A stretch of 64,000 nucleotides of DNA from JAKANT01 sp035502095 (GTDB taxonomy: Bacteria; Pseudomonadota; Gammaproteobacteria; Burkholderiales; Burkholderiaceae_F). The notes beneath the pieces were generated by a model. That model saw only the letters and a list, made by a program, of their open reading frames with translations. It had not been told where the DNA came from and ran no database searches. How positions within the stretch are numbered: the first letter of the stretch is position 1; each line of letters begins with the position of its first letter. This document shows, in pieces, positions 35,509 through 43,478 of the stretch. The DNA is taken from assembly GCA_035502095.1 (NCBI GenBank), contig DATJUX010000020.1:116233-180232 (forward strand), written 5' to 3'. The position numbers and the translations under genes are program-made.

Positions 35509-35925
35509 ATGGCAAACGAGACCGCCTCTGCCCGCGTGCGTCCGCAGTTCCGCAACCTCGGCCTGGCGCAAATCAGGACCTACCGCCTGCCCCCGGCCGG
35601 GATCGTGTCGATCCTGCATCGCGTGAGCGGCGTGTTGCTGTTCCTCGCACTGCCGCTCCTGCTCTGGCTGTTCGAACTAAGCCTGAAGACCGAATCGACC
35701 TACGAACGGCTGCGCACGACGGCGGGCAACGTTGTGGTCAAGCTCATGTTGCTCGCGTTGATCTGGGCGATCCTGCACCACTTCGTGGCCGGCATCCGCT
35801 ACCTCGTGCTCGACCTGCACATCGGTATCGCCAAGGAGCCGGCGCGCAAGAGCGCGCTGCTCGTGCTCGCGGTCAGCCTGCCGCTCGCACTGCTGGTTGG
35901 CCTGCGGATGTTCGGGGTTCTCTAG
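35509..35925 (+). CDS. sdhC: Succinate dehydrogenase cytochrome b556 subunit
   Basis: A 138-residue membrane subunit of complex II. It has three transmembrane helices (about 33-55, 76-100, 112-135), the SILHRVSG motif with a quinone-site Ser/Arg, and the haem-ligand histidine in LHHFVAGIRYL. The sequence starts RPQFRNLGLAQIRTYRLP, a standard proteobacterial SdhC opening. It is the first gene of sdhCDAB, and the stop is directly followed by the sdhD ATG (TAGATG). Confidence 0.95.
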   Translation: MANETASARVRPQFRNLGLAQIRTYRLPPAGIVSILHRVSGVLLFLALPLLLWLFELSLKTESTYERLRTTAGNVVVKLMLLALIWAILHHFVAGIRYLVLDLHIGIAKEPARKSALLVLAVSLPLALLVGLRMFGVL

Positions 35926-36294
35926 ATGGCGATCGGAGCCAAACGCCTCGTCGTCGGCGCGCACTACGGGTTGCGCGACTGGCTGGCGCAGCGCCTGACG
36001 GCCGTGATCCTCGCCGCGTATGCGCTGTTCTTCGCCGTCTACGTCGCGATCGTTCTGTCGACCAAGGGCGCGCTCGGTTACGACGAGTGGGCCGGGATGT
36101 TCGTGCCGGTCTGGAGCAAGGTGCTGACGCTGATCGCGATCTTCGCGCTGCTCTACCACGCGTGGATCGGCATGCGCGATGTCTGGATGGACTACGTCCG
36201 GCCGACCGGAATCCGGCTCGGCCTTTCGCTGTTGACAATCCTGTGGCTGGTCTTCTGCGCCGTCTGGTCGGCGCAGATCCTCTGGAGCGTGTAA
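35926..36294 (+). CDS. sdhD: Succinate dehydrogenase membrane anchor subunit
   Basis: A 122-residue protein with three transmembrane helices. GLRDWLAQRLTAV is the usual SdhD quinone-site opening, and the haem-ligand region is LLYHAWIGMRDVWMDYV. With SdhC it anchors SdhAB and binds haem b and ubiquinone. It starts immediately after the sdhC stop and ends three bases before sdhA. Confidence 0.95.
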   Translation: MAIGAKRLVVGAHYGLRDWLAQRLTAVILAAYALFFAVYVAIVLSTKGALGYDEWAGMFVPVWSKVLTLIAIFALLYHAWIGMRDVWMDYVRPTGIRLGLSLLTILWLVFCAVWSAQILWSV

Positions 36295-36297
36295 TCG

Positions 36298-38064
36298 ATG
36301 GGGCTGCCGCGCCGGCGTTTTGATGCCGTCATCGTGGGCGCCGGCGGTGCCGGCATGCGTTGCTCGTTGCAGCTGGCGCAGGCGGGATTGAGTGTCGCCG
36401 TGCTGAGCAAGGTCTTCCCGACGCGCTCGCACACCGTCGCCGCGCAGGGCGGCATCGGCGCATCCCTCGGCAACATGACCGAGGACCAGTGGCTGTGGCA
36501 CATGTTCGACACCGTCAAGGGCTCGGACTACCTCGGTGACCAGGATGCGATCGAATTCATGTGCCGCGAGGCGCCGAAGGTGGTGTACGAACTCGAACAC
36601 TTCGGCATGCCGTTCGACCGCAACCCCGACGGCACCATCTATCAGCGCCCGTTCGGTGGCCATTCGGCGAACTTCGGCGAAAAGCCGGTGCCGCGCGCAT
36701 GCGCAGCCGCGGATCGCACCGGGCACGCGCTGCTGCATACCCTGTATCAGCGCAACGTCGCGGTGCGTACGCAGTTCTTCGTCGAGTGGATAGCGCTCGA
36801 CCTCGTTATGGACGCTGACGGCGATTGTGTCGGCGTGGTCGCTCTCGAGATGGAGACCGGCCAGCTGATGGTCCTCGAGGGCAAGGTGACGGTGCTCGCA
36901 ACCGGTGGCGCGGGCCGGATCTTCGCCGCCTCGACCAACGCTTATATCAACACTGGCGATGGGCTCGGACTGGCGGCGCGCGCGGGCATTCCGCTCGAGG
37001 ACATGGAGTTCTGGCAATTCCATCCGACCGGCGTGGCCGGGGCGGGCGTGCTGATCACCGAGGGCGTGCGCGGCGAGGGCGGCATCCTGCTCAACTGCAA
37101 CGGCGAACGCTTCATGGAGCGCTATGCGCCGACGCTGAAGGACCTGGCGCCGCGCGATTTCGTGTCGCGCTCGATGGACCAGGAGATCAAGGACGGGCGC
37201 GGCTGCGGCCCGGACAAGGACCACGTGCTGCTCAAGCTCGATCATCTCGGCGCCGAGACGATCATGAAGCGGTTGCCGTCGATCCGCGAGATCGCGATCA
37301 AGTTCGCCAACGTCGACCCGATCAAGGAGCCGATACCTGTCGTGCCGACCATCCACTACCAGATGGGCGGCGTGCCGGCGAACTATCACGGCCAGGTCGT
37401 GGCGCCGAAGGACGGCAATCCGAACGCGGTCGTGCGCGGCCTGTACGCCATCGGCGAATGCTCGTGCGTCAGCGTGCATGGCGCAAACCGGCTCGGCACC
37501 AATTCGCTGCTCGACCTTGTCGTGTTCGGTCGCGCTGCCGGCAATCACGTGATCGCTGCGCTGCGGGCGGAACCGAAGGACAACAAACCGCTGCCCAAGG
37601 ATGCGGGCGAGGTGACCGCCGGGCGGCTGGCCGCGCTCGATGCGCGCAAGAGCGGCGAGCACGTGCAGGACGTCGCCAACGACATCCGCAAGACGGTGCA
37701 GGCGCACTGCGGCGTCTTCCGCACCGGCGCGCTGCTGGAGGAGGGCGTGCGCAGGACGATGGAACTCGAGGCGCGCGGCCGCAACGTCGCCTTCGCCGAC
37801 AAATCGAAGGTGTTCAACACGGCGCGCATCGAGGCGCTCGAACTGGAGAACCTGATCGAGACCGCCAAGGCGACCGTCGTTTCGGCCGCGGCCCGCAAGG
37901 AAAGCCGTGGCGCGCATTCGCGCGACGACTACCCGGAACGCGACGATGTCAACTGGATGAAACACACGCTGTGGTATTCGGCCGGCAATCGCCTGGCGTA
38001 CAAGCCGGTCGTCACCCAGCCGCTCACGGTAGAGACCTTCCACCCGAAGAAGCGGACGTTCTGA
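36298..38064 (+). CDS. sdhA: Succinate dehydrogenase flavoprotein subunit
   Basis: A 588-residue FAD subunit. The FAD-binding motif is IVGAGGAGMRCSL. SHTVAAQGG holds the histidine that covalently carries FAD. The substrate region is QFHPTGVAGAGVLITEG, and HGANRLGTNSLLDLVVFGR is the other FAD contact. SdhE, which assists FAD attachment, is encoded after sdhB. It starts three bases after sdhD. Confidence 0.97.
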   Translation: MGLPRRRFDAVIVGAGGAGMRCSLQLAQAGLSVAVLSKVFPTRSHTVAAQGGIGASLGNMTEDQWLWHMFDTVKGSDYLGDQDAIEFMCREAPKVVYELEHFGMPFDRNPDGTIYQRPFGGHSANFGEKPVPRACAAADRTGHALLHTLYQRNVAVRTQFFVEWIALDLVMDADGDCVGVVALEMETGQLMVLEGKVTVLATGGAGRIFAASTNAYINTGDGLGLAARAGIPLEDMEFWQFHPTGVAGAGVLITEGVRGEGGILLNCNGERFMERYAPTLKDLAPRDFVSRSMDQEIKDGRGCGPDKDHVLLKLDHLGAETIMKRLPSIREIAIKFANVDPIKEPIPVVPTIHYQMGGVPANYHGQVVAPKDGNPNAVVRGLYAIGECSCVSVHGANRLGTNSLLDLVVFGRAAGNHVIAALRAEPKDNKPLPKDAGEVTAGRLAALDARKSGEHVQDVANDIRKTVQAHCGVFRTGALLEEGVRRTMELEARGRNVAFADKSKVFNTARIEALELENLIETAKATVVSAAARKESRGAHSRDDYPERDDVNWMKHTLWYSAGNRLAYKPVVTQPLTVETFHPKKRTF

Positions 38065-38074
38065 AGGGACGACG

Positions 38075-38836
38075 ATGACTGCCGAGAGCAGTACGGAAAA
38101 GGATGCCGTGCGCGCCGCCGCTGCGGGCGCCCGGAGCGTACGGTTCGAGATCTATCGCTACGACCCCGACAAGGACGCCAGGCCGTACATGCAGAAGCTC
38201 GAAGCGCGCCTGGCGCCGCACGACAAGATGCTGCTCGATGCGCTGATGCGCATCAAGAGCGACTTCGACGACAGCGTTTCGTTCCGCCGCTCGTGCCGCG
38301 AAGGCGTCTGCGGTTCGGATGCGATGAACATCAACGGCAAGAACGGCCTTGCCTGCATCACCAACCTGCGCGACCTGAAGGAACCGATTGTCCTCAAGCC
38401 CTTGCCCGGGTTGCCGGTGATCCGCGACCTGATCGTGGACATGACGCTGTTCTTCAAGCAATACCATTCGATCAAGCCCTACCTGGTGAACGAGAGCACG
38501 CCGCCGGAGAAGGAGCGGCTGCAGTCGCCGCAGGAGCGCGAGGAGCTCGACGGCGTCTACGAGTGCATCCTGTGCGCGTGCTGTTCGACGGCCTGCCCGA
38601 GTTTCTGGTGGAACCCGGACAAGTTCGTCGGGCCCGCGGGTTTGCTGCAGGCGTACCGCTTCATCGCTGACAGCCGCGATCAGGCGACCAACGAGCGGCT
38701 CGACAACCTGATGGATCCGTACCGGTTGTTCCGCTGCCATACGATCCTGAACTGCGTCGACGTGTGCCCGAAGGGGCTGAACCCGACGCTGGCGATCGGC
38801 AAGATCAAGGAACTCATGGTGCGGCGGGCGGTGTGA
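38075..38836 (+). CDS. sdhB: Succinate dehydrogenase iron-sulfur subunit
   Basis: A 253-residue subunit carrying three clusters: [2Fe-2S] (SCREGVCGSDAM, LACIT), [4Fe-4S] (CILCACCSTACPSFWWN) and [3Fe-4S] (CHTILNCVDVCPKGLNP). The N-terminus has an extra Ala-rich 20 residues before RFEIYRYDP, which is slightly longer than common. It passes electrons from SdhA to the membrane quinone site. It follows sdhA by 10 bases. Confidence 0.96.
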   Translation: MTAESSTEKDAVRAAAAGARSVRFEIYRYDPDKDARPYMQKLEARLAPHDKMLLDALMRIKSDFDDSVSFRRSCREGVCGSDAMNINGKNGLACITNLRDLKEPIVLKPLPGLPVIRDLIVDMTLFFKQYHSIKPYLVNESTPPEKERLQSPQEREELDGVYECILCACCSTACPSFWWNPDKFVGPAGLLQAYRFIADSRDQATNERLDNLMDPYRLFRCHTILNCVDVCPKGLNPTLAIGKIKELMVRRAV

Positions 38837-38921
38837 TGCGGCGAGGCCGGCACGCGCGTTGCTTGGGGAACTCCCGGCGGTGTACGGAACGGACGCGCGG
38901 CGCGGCGGTCGGAGCCTTCGA

Positions 38922-39203
38922 ATGAGCACGAGTCTGGGCGAAACGGAACGGCGGCGCCTTTTCTGGCGCGCGCGCCGGGGGTTGCTGGAGAACGATCTCA
39001 TCCTCGAGCGGTTCCTGCGCCAGGAGGGGGATACTCTCGATCGACGCGCGGCGGCCGCGCTCGAGCACCTGCTGGACCTCGGCGACGACGAGCTGCTCGA
39101 CCTCCTGCTCGGACGCGCGGAGCCACGCGCGCCGCTGGACACGGAAGACGTGAGGACGCTGCTGGCGCGCCTGCGCCGCGTCACGGCCCGGCAGGCAAAT
39201 TGA
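38922..39203 (+). CDS. sdhE: SdhE, FAD assembly factor
   Basis: A 93-residue protein containing the RGxxE motif (ARRGLLENDLIL, around residue 19-23) that defines SdhE/YgfY. It promotes covalent FAD attachment to SdhA. ATG 38922 was chosen because it has GGAG upstream and gives the normal length; an in-frame start at 38859 adds unlike sequence. It sits between sdhB (85-base gap) and gltA (13-base gap), its usual place in betaproteobacteria. Confidence 0.92.
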   Translation: MSTSLGETERRRLFWRARRGLLENDLILERFLRQEGDTLDRRAAAALEHLLDLGDDELLDLLLGRAEPRAPLDTEDVRTLLARLRRVTARQAN

Positions 39204-39216
39204 CGGAGACACGCGA

Positions 39217-40533
39217 ATGGCCCTGACCCCCTCGAAGGAGAAAGCGACACTCACCTTCAGCGACGGCACGCCGCCGCTCGAATTGCCGATCTACAAGGGC
39301 TCGATCGGCCCGGATGTGCTCGACATCCGGGCGCTGTACAACAAGACGGGCAAGTTCACCTACGACCCCGGGTTCCTGTCCACCGCTTCCTGCAATTCGT
39401 CGATCACCTTCATCGACGGCGACAAGGGCGAGCTGCTGTATCGCGGCTACCCGATCGAGCAGCTCGCGATCAAGTGCGACTTCCTCGAGGTCTGCTATCT
39501 GATCCTGAACGGCGAGCTGCCGAACGCCGAGCAGCGGGCGGACTTCGTCTACCGCGTCACCAATCACACGATGGTGCACGAGCAGATGCAGTTCTTCATG
39601 CGCGGTTTCCGCCGTGACGCGCACCCGATGTCCGTGCTGACCGGACTGGTGAGCGCGATGTCGTCGTTCTATCCCGACTCGATCAACCTGTGGGACGAGC
39701 AGCAGCGCCGCATCTCCGCGATCCGGCTGATCGCCAAGATGCCGACGCTGGTCGCGATGTCGTACAAGTACACGGTCGGGCAGCCGTACACGTACCCGCG
39801 CAACGAGCTCTCCTACACCGCGAACTTCATGCGCATGATGTTCGCCACGCCGTGCGAGGAATACCGCATCAACGACGTGCTGGTGCGCGCGCTCGACCGC
39901 ATCTTCATCCTGCATGCCGATCACGAACAGAACGCATCCACCTCGACGGTGCGCCTGTGCGCTTCGAGCGGGACCAATCCGTTCGCCGCGATCGCGGCCG
40001 GCGTGGCCTGCCTGTGGGGCCCGGCGCACGGCGGCGCCAACGAGGCGGCGCTCAGCATGCTGTACGAGATCCAGGCCAGCGGCGGCGTGCAGAAGATCGG
40101 CGAATTCATCGCCAAGGTGAAGGACAAGAATTCGTCGGTGCGGCTGATGGGCTTCGGCCACCGCGTCTACAAGAACTACGATCCGCGCGCCAAGCTGATG
40201 CGCGAGACGTGCTACGAGGTATTGGGCGAACTCGGCTTGAAGGACGACCCGCTGTTCAAGCTGGCAATGGCGCTCGAGAAGATCGCGCTCGAGGACGACT
40301 ACTTCGTCTCGCGCAAGCTGTATCCGAACGTCGATTTCTATTCCGGCATCGTGCAGAAGGCGATCGGTATCCCGGTGTCGCTGTTCACGGCGATCTTCGC
40401 GCTCGCGCGCACGGTCGGCTGGATCGCCCAGCTGAACGAAATGATCGCGGACCCGGAATACAAGATCGGACGGCCGCGCCAGCTTTTCACCGGCGCCGGC
40501 CGGCGCGACGTCACGCCGATCGGGCAGCGCTGA
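39217..40533 (+). CDS. gltA: Citrate synthase
   Basis: A 438-residue type II (hexameric, NADH-sensitive class) citrate synthase. Catalytic residues are in LHADHEQNASTSTVR, WGPAHGGANEAAL, GFGHRVYKNYDPR and PNVDFYSG. The N-terminal beta domain (KATLTFSDGTPPLELP) is typical of this class. It follows sdhE by 13 bases. Downstream genes are on the opposite strand, so gltA appears to end the sdh operon. Confidence 0.96.
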   Translation: MALTPSKEKATLTFSDGTPPLELPIYKGSIGPDVLDIRALYNKTGKFTYDPGFLSTASCNSSITFIDGDKGELLYRGYPIEQLAIKCDFLEVCYLILNGELPNAEQRADFVYRVTNHTMVHEQMQFFMRGFRRDAHPMSVLTGLVSAMSSFYPDSINLWDEQQRRISAIRLIAKMPTLVAMSYKYTVGQPYTYPRNELSYTANFMRMMFATPCEEYRINDVLVRALDRIFILHADHEQNASTSTVRLCASSGTNPFAAIAAGVACLWGPAHGGANEAALSMLYEIQASGGVQKIGEFIAKVKDKNSSVRLMGFGHRVYKNYDPRAKLMRETCYEVLGELGLKDDPLFKLAMALEKIALEDDYFVSRKLYPNVDFYSGIVQKAIGIPVSLFTAIFALARTVGWIAQLNEMIADPEYKIGRPRQLFTGAGRRDVTPIGQR

Positions 40534-40547
40534 GGGGGCGCAGCGCC

Positions 40548-41603
40548 TCAGCGCAGCGATGCGTTGAGGCGGTCGAGCACCGCGGCGCCGGGGCACAGTT
40601 CGGCCCGGCCCAGCTGGTTGAGCGGCTTCTCGACCGTGTTCAGGTGGGCATGCAGGTCGTCGGCCTGCGGATCGATGAACAGCAGCCCGGTCACGATCTC
40701 GCCCCGCGCCTGGTGCGCCTGGATGTGATTCATCGCCGCCAGGCGGTCGCCCGGATCGTACCCATCGTGCAGCTTGCGCAGGCGCAGGCGCGACCCGTCG
40801 TGCTGCGTGATCTCGATCACCGAGCCGGGACGGTAGTCGGCTGAAAGCGGTGCACGGCGCGGCATGAAGTCGAGCCGGTTGACCGCGTCGTTGTGCTCGC
40901 GCACGTAGTCGTAGCTCTTGGTGCTGCCGGCGTGGTTGTTGAACGCCACGCACGGGCTGATGACGTCGAGGAAAGCGGTGCCGCGGTGCGCGAGTGCGCC
41001 CTTGATGAGCGGCACCAGCTGTTCCTTGTCGCCCGAGAAGCTGCGTGCGACATACGTCGCGCCGAGCTGCAGCGCCAGCGAGACCATGTCGATCGAGGCG
41101 TCCGTGTTGACGGCGCCACGCTTGGACTTCGACCCGGCGTCCGCGGTGGCGGAGAACTGGCCCTTGGTGAGGCCGTACACGCCGTTGTTCTCGACGATGT
41201 ACGTCATGTTGACGCCTCGGCGCATCGCGTGCGCAAACTGCCCCAGGCCGATCGATGCCGAGTCCCCGTCGCCGGAGACGCCGAGGTAGATAAGATCGCG
41301 GTTCGCCAGATTGGCGCCGGTCAGCACCGAAGGCATGCGGCCGTGCACCGAATTGAAGCCGTGCGAGTTGCCGAGGAAGTAGTCGGGGGTCTTCGACGAG
41401 CACCCGATGCCGGAGAGCTTGGCAACGCGGTGCGGCTCGATGTCGAGTTCCCAGCAGGCCTGGATCACGGCGGCCGAGATCGAGTCGTGACCGCAGCCGG
41501 CACACAGCGTCGAGATCTTGCCTTCGTAGTCGCGCCGCGTGTAGCCGAGCCGGTTCTTCGGCAGCGTCGGATGGTGCAGGCTGGGTTTGGCGAGGTACGT
41601 CAT
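40548..41603 (-). CDS. korB: 2-oxoglutarate:ferredoxin oxidoreductase, beta subunit
   Basis: A 351-residue thiamine-diphosphate-binding subunit. TLCAGCGHDS has cluster cysteines, and GDGDSASIGLGQ with IVENNGVYGLTKGQ is the ThDP/magnesium motif; IGCSSKTPDYF is another family feature. It works with KorA to convert 2-oxoacid and CoA to acyl-CoA with ferredoxin reduction. 2-Oxoglutarate is preferred over pyruvate by context and the KorAB-type layout, but this is not proven. It converges with gltA (14-base gap) and follows korA by 21 bases. Confidence 0.88.
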   Translation of the reverse strand: MTYLAKPSLHHPTLPKNRLGYTRRDYEGKISTLCAGCGHDSISAAVIQACWELDIEPHRVAKLSGIGCSSKTPDYFLGNSHGFNSVHGRMPSVLTGANLANRDLIYLGVSGDGDSASIGLGQFAHAMRRGVNMTYIVENNGVYGLTKGQFSATADAGSKSKRGAVNTDASIDMVSLALQLGATYVARSFSGDKEQLVPLIKGALAHRGTAFLDVISPCVAFNNHAGSTKSYDYVREHNDAVNRLDFMPRRAPLSADYRPGSVIEITQHDGSRLRLRKLHDGYDPGDRLAAMNHIQAHQARGEIVTGLLFIDPQADDLHAHLNTVEKPLNQLGRAELCPGAAVLDRLNASLR

Positions 41604-41624
41604 GGTTCGGGCCCCTGTGCGCGC

Positions 41625-43478
41625 TCAGGCGGCCTTGCCGGGCTTGAGCGGAAGCACGTTGAGCTGGCGCGCCTGTTCGGCGATCGACGCCGTGATGAAG
41701 CGGGCGGTGATGGGCGTGCCGTCGTAGTGCAGGATCGGCACCAGGCGGGCCGGATCGAGTTCGAGTTCGTTGACGAGCAGGGTGCGCAACTGCGCATCGC
41801 GGTTCTGCTCGACCACGAAGACGGCCTCGTGGCCAAGGATGAACTCCTCGACCGCCGCGTCGAACGGGAAGGCACGGATGCGCAGTGCATCGACGTGCGT
41901 GCCGAGCTGCTCCAGGCCCTCGAGCGCCTCGGCCATCGCGGGGGCGGTCGAACCGAAGTAGATGACCCCGCAACGCGTCTTGTGCGAACTCCTGCGCGGC
42001 ACCGACGCCGGCACGAGTGCCTTGGCGGTCTCGAATTTCTTCAGCAGCCGCTGCACGTTGTAGACGTAGTCGGGGCCGGCTTCCGAATAACGGGCGTACG
42101 CGTCCTTGGTCGTGCCGCGCGTGAAGTAGGCGCCACGCGCCGGATGCGAGCCCGGATAGGTGCGGTAGGCGATGCCATCGCCGTCGACGTCGAGATAGCG
42201 GCCGAAGTCCTTGCCGGCGTCCAGTTCCTCCGCGGTCATCACCTTGCCGCGATCGTACTGGCGGCTGTCGTCCCACTTCAGCGGCGCGGTCAGCCGCTGG
42301 TTCATGCCGATATCGAGGTCGGTCATGAGGAACACCGGCGTCTGCAGGCGGTCGGCGAGGTCGAGTGCCGCGGCGGCGAACTCGAAGCACTCGTTGGGAT
42401 CCTCGGGGAACAGCAGCACGTGTTTCGTGTCGCCGTGCGAGGCGTATGCGCACGCGAGCAGATCGGCCTGCTGGGTCCGGGTCGGCATGCCGGTCGAGGG
42501 GCCGCCGCGCTGGACGTTGATGATCGTTGCCGGAATCTCGGCGAAATAGGCGAGCCCGATGAATTCGGTCATCAGCGAGATGCCGGGACCGGACGTCGCG
42601 GTGAAAGCGCGGGCACCGTTCCAGTTGGCGCCGATCACGATGCCGATCGATGCCAGTTCGTCCTCGGCCTGGACGATGGCGAACTTGTTCTTGCCGGTCT
42701 CGGAGTCCACGCGCAGGCGCGCGCAGTATCTCTGGAAGGCTTCGGCCAGCGAGGACGAGGGCGTGATCGGATACCACGCACACACGGTCGCGCCGCCATA
42801 TACGCAACCGAGGGCGGTCGCGGCGTTACCTTCGATGAAGATACGATCGCCCACCTTGTCGCGCCGCTCGATGCGCAATGCGGCGGCTTCGTCGAGGTTC
42901 TCGCGCCCGTAGTGCAGCCCGCTCATGAAGGCGTCGAGGTTCGGCCGGATCAGCTTGTCCTTGCCCTTGTACTGCTCGCCGAGCAACTGCGCGATCACGT
43001 CGGGCTCGATGCCGAGCATCGCCGCCAGCGCGCCCACATACATGATGTTCTTCAGCAGCTGGCGCTCGCGCGGATCGGCGAACTTGGCGGCCGCAATCTC
43101 GGTGAGCGGCATGCCGATGGCATTGATGTCGGGACGGAACTTCGATGGCGGCAGTGGCTTGGTGCTGTCGTAGAGCAGGTAGCCGCCCGGTTCGATCTCG
43201 CGCAGGTCCTGGTCCCAGGTCTGCGGATTCATCGCCACCATCATGTCGACGCCGCCACGCCGGCCAAGCCAGCCGCGCTCGCTCACGCGCACTTCGTACC
43301 AGGTCGGCAAACCCTGGATGTTGGACGGGAAGATATTGCGCGGCGAGACCGGAACACCCATGCGCAGGCAGCTGCGCGCGAACAGCTCGTTTGCCGATGC
43401 GGAGCCCGAGCCATTGACGTTGGCGAACTTGACGACGAAGTCGTTGACGGCGCGGATGCGTGCGGGTTTTGCCATCAT
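41625..43478 (-). CDS. korA: 2-oxoglutarate:ferredoxin oxidoreductase, fused gamma-alpha subunit
   Basis: A 617-residue subunit. About residues 1-190 form the gamma (CoA-binding-type) domain (NVNGSGSASANELFA, VPVSPRNIFPSNIQGLP, DMMVAMNPQTW). From about 205 the alpha domain follows (GNAATALGCVYGG, WYPITPSSSL, RGGPSTGMPTRTQQAD, LFPEDPNE). This fused order is that of two-subunit KorAB enzymes. The start is ATG 43478, overlapping the korC stop (ATGA). No cluster cysteines lie in this subunit; those are in KorB and KorC. Confidence 0.9.
   Translation of the reverse strand: MMAKPARIRAVNDFVVKFANVNGSGSASANELFARSCLRMGVPVSPRNIFPSNIQGLPTWYEVRVSERGWLGRRGGVDMMVAMNPQTWDQDLREIEPGGYLLYDSTKPLPPSKFRPDINAIGMPLTEIAAAKFADPRERQLLKNIMYVGALAAMLGIEPDVIAQLLGEQYKGKDKLIRPNLDAFMSGLHYGRENLDEAAALRIERRDKVGDRIFIEGNAATALGCVYGGATVCAWYPITPSSSLAEAFQRYCARLRVDSETGKNKFAIVQAEDELASIGIVIGANWNGARAFTATSGPGISLMTEFIGLAYFAEIPATIINVQRGGPSTGMPTRTQQADLLACAYASHGDTKHVLLFPEDPNECFEFAAAALDLADRLQTPVFLMTDLDIGMNQRLTAPLKWDDSRQYDRGKVMTAEELDAGKDFGRYLDVDGDGIAYRTYPGSHPARGAYFTRGTTKDAYARYSEAGPDYVYNVQRLLKKFETAKALVPASVPRRSSHKTRCGVIYFGSTAPAMAEALEGLEQLGTHVDALRIRAFPFDAAVEEFILGHEAVFVVEQNRDAQLRTLLVNELELDPARLVPILHYDGTPITARFITASIAEQARQLNVLPLKPGKAA

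Noticed and set aside
39181..42807. 1208-codon minus-strand frame over gltA and kor genes
   Set aside because: Shadow of gltA and of korB/korA in another frame; no start signal or family motif.
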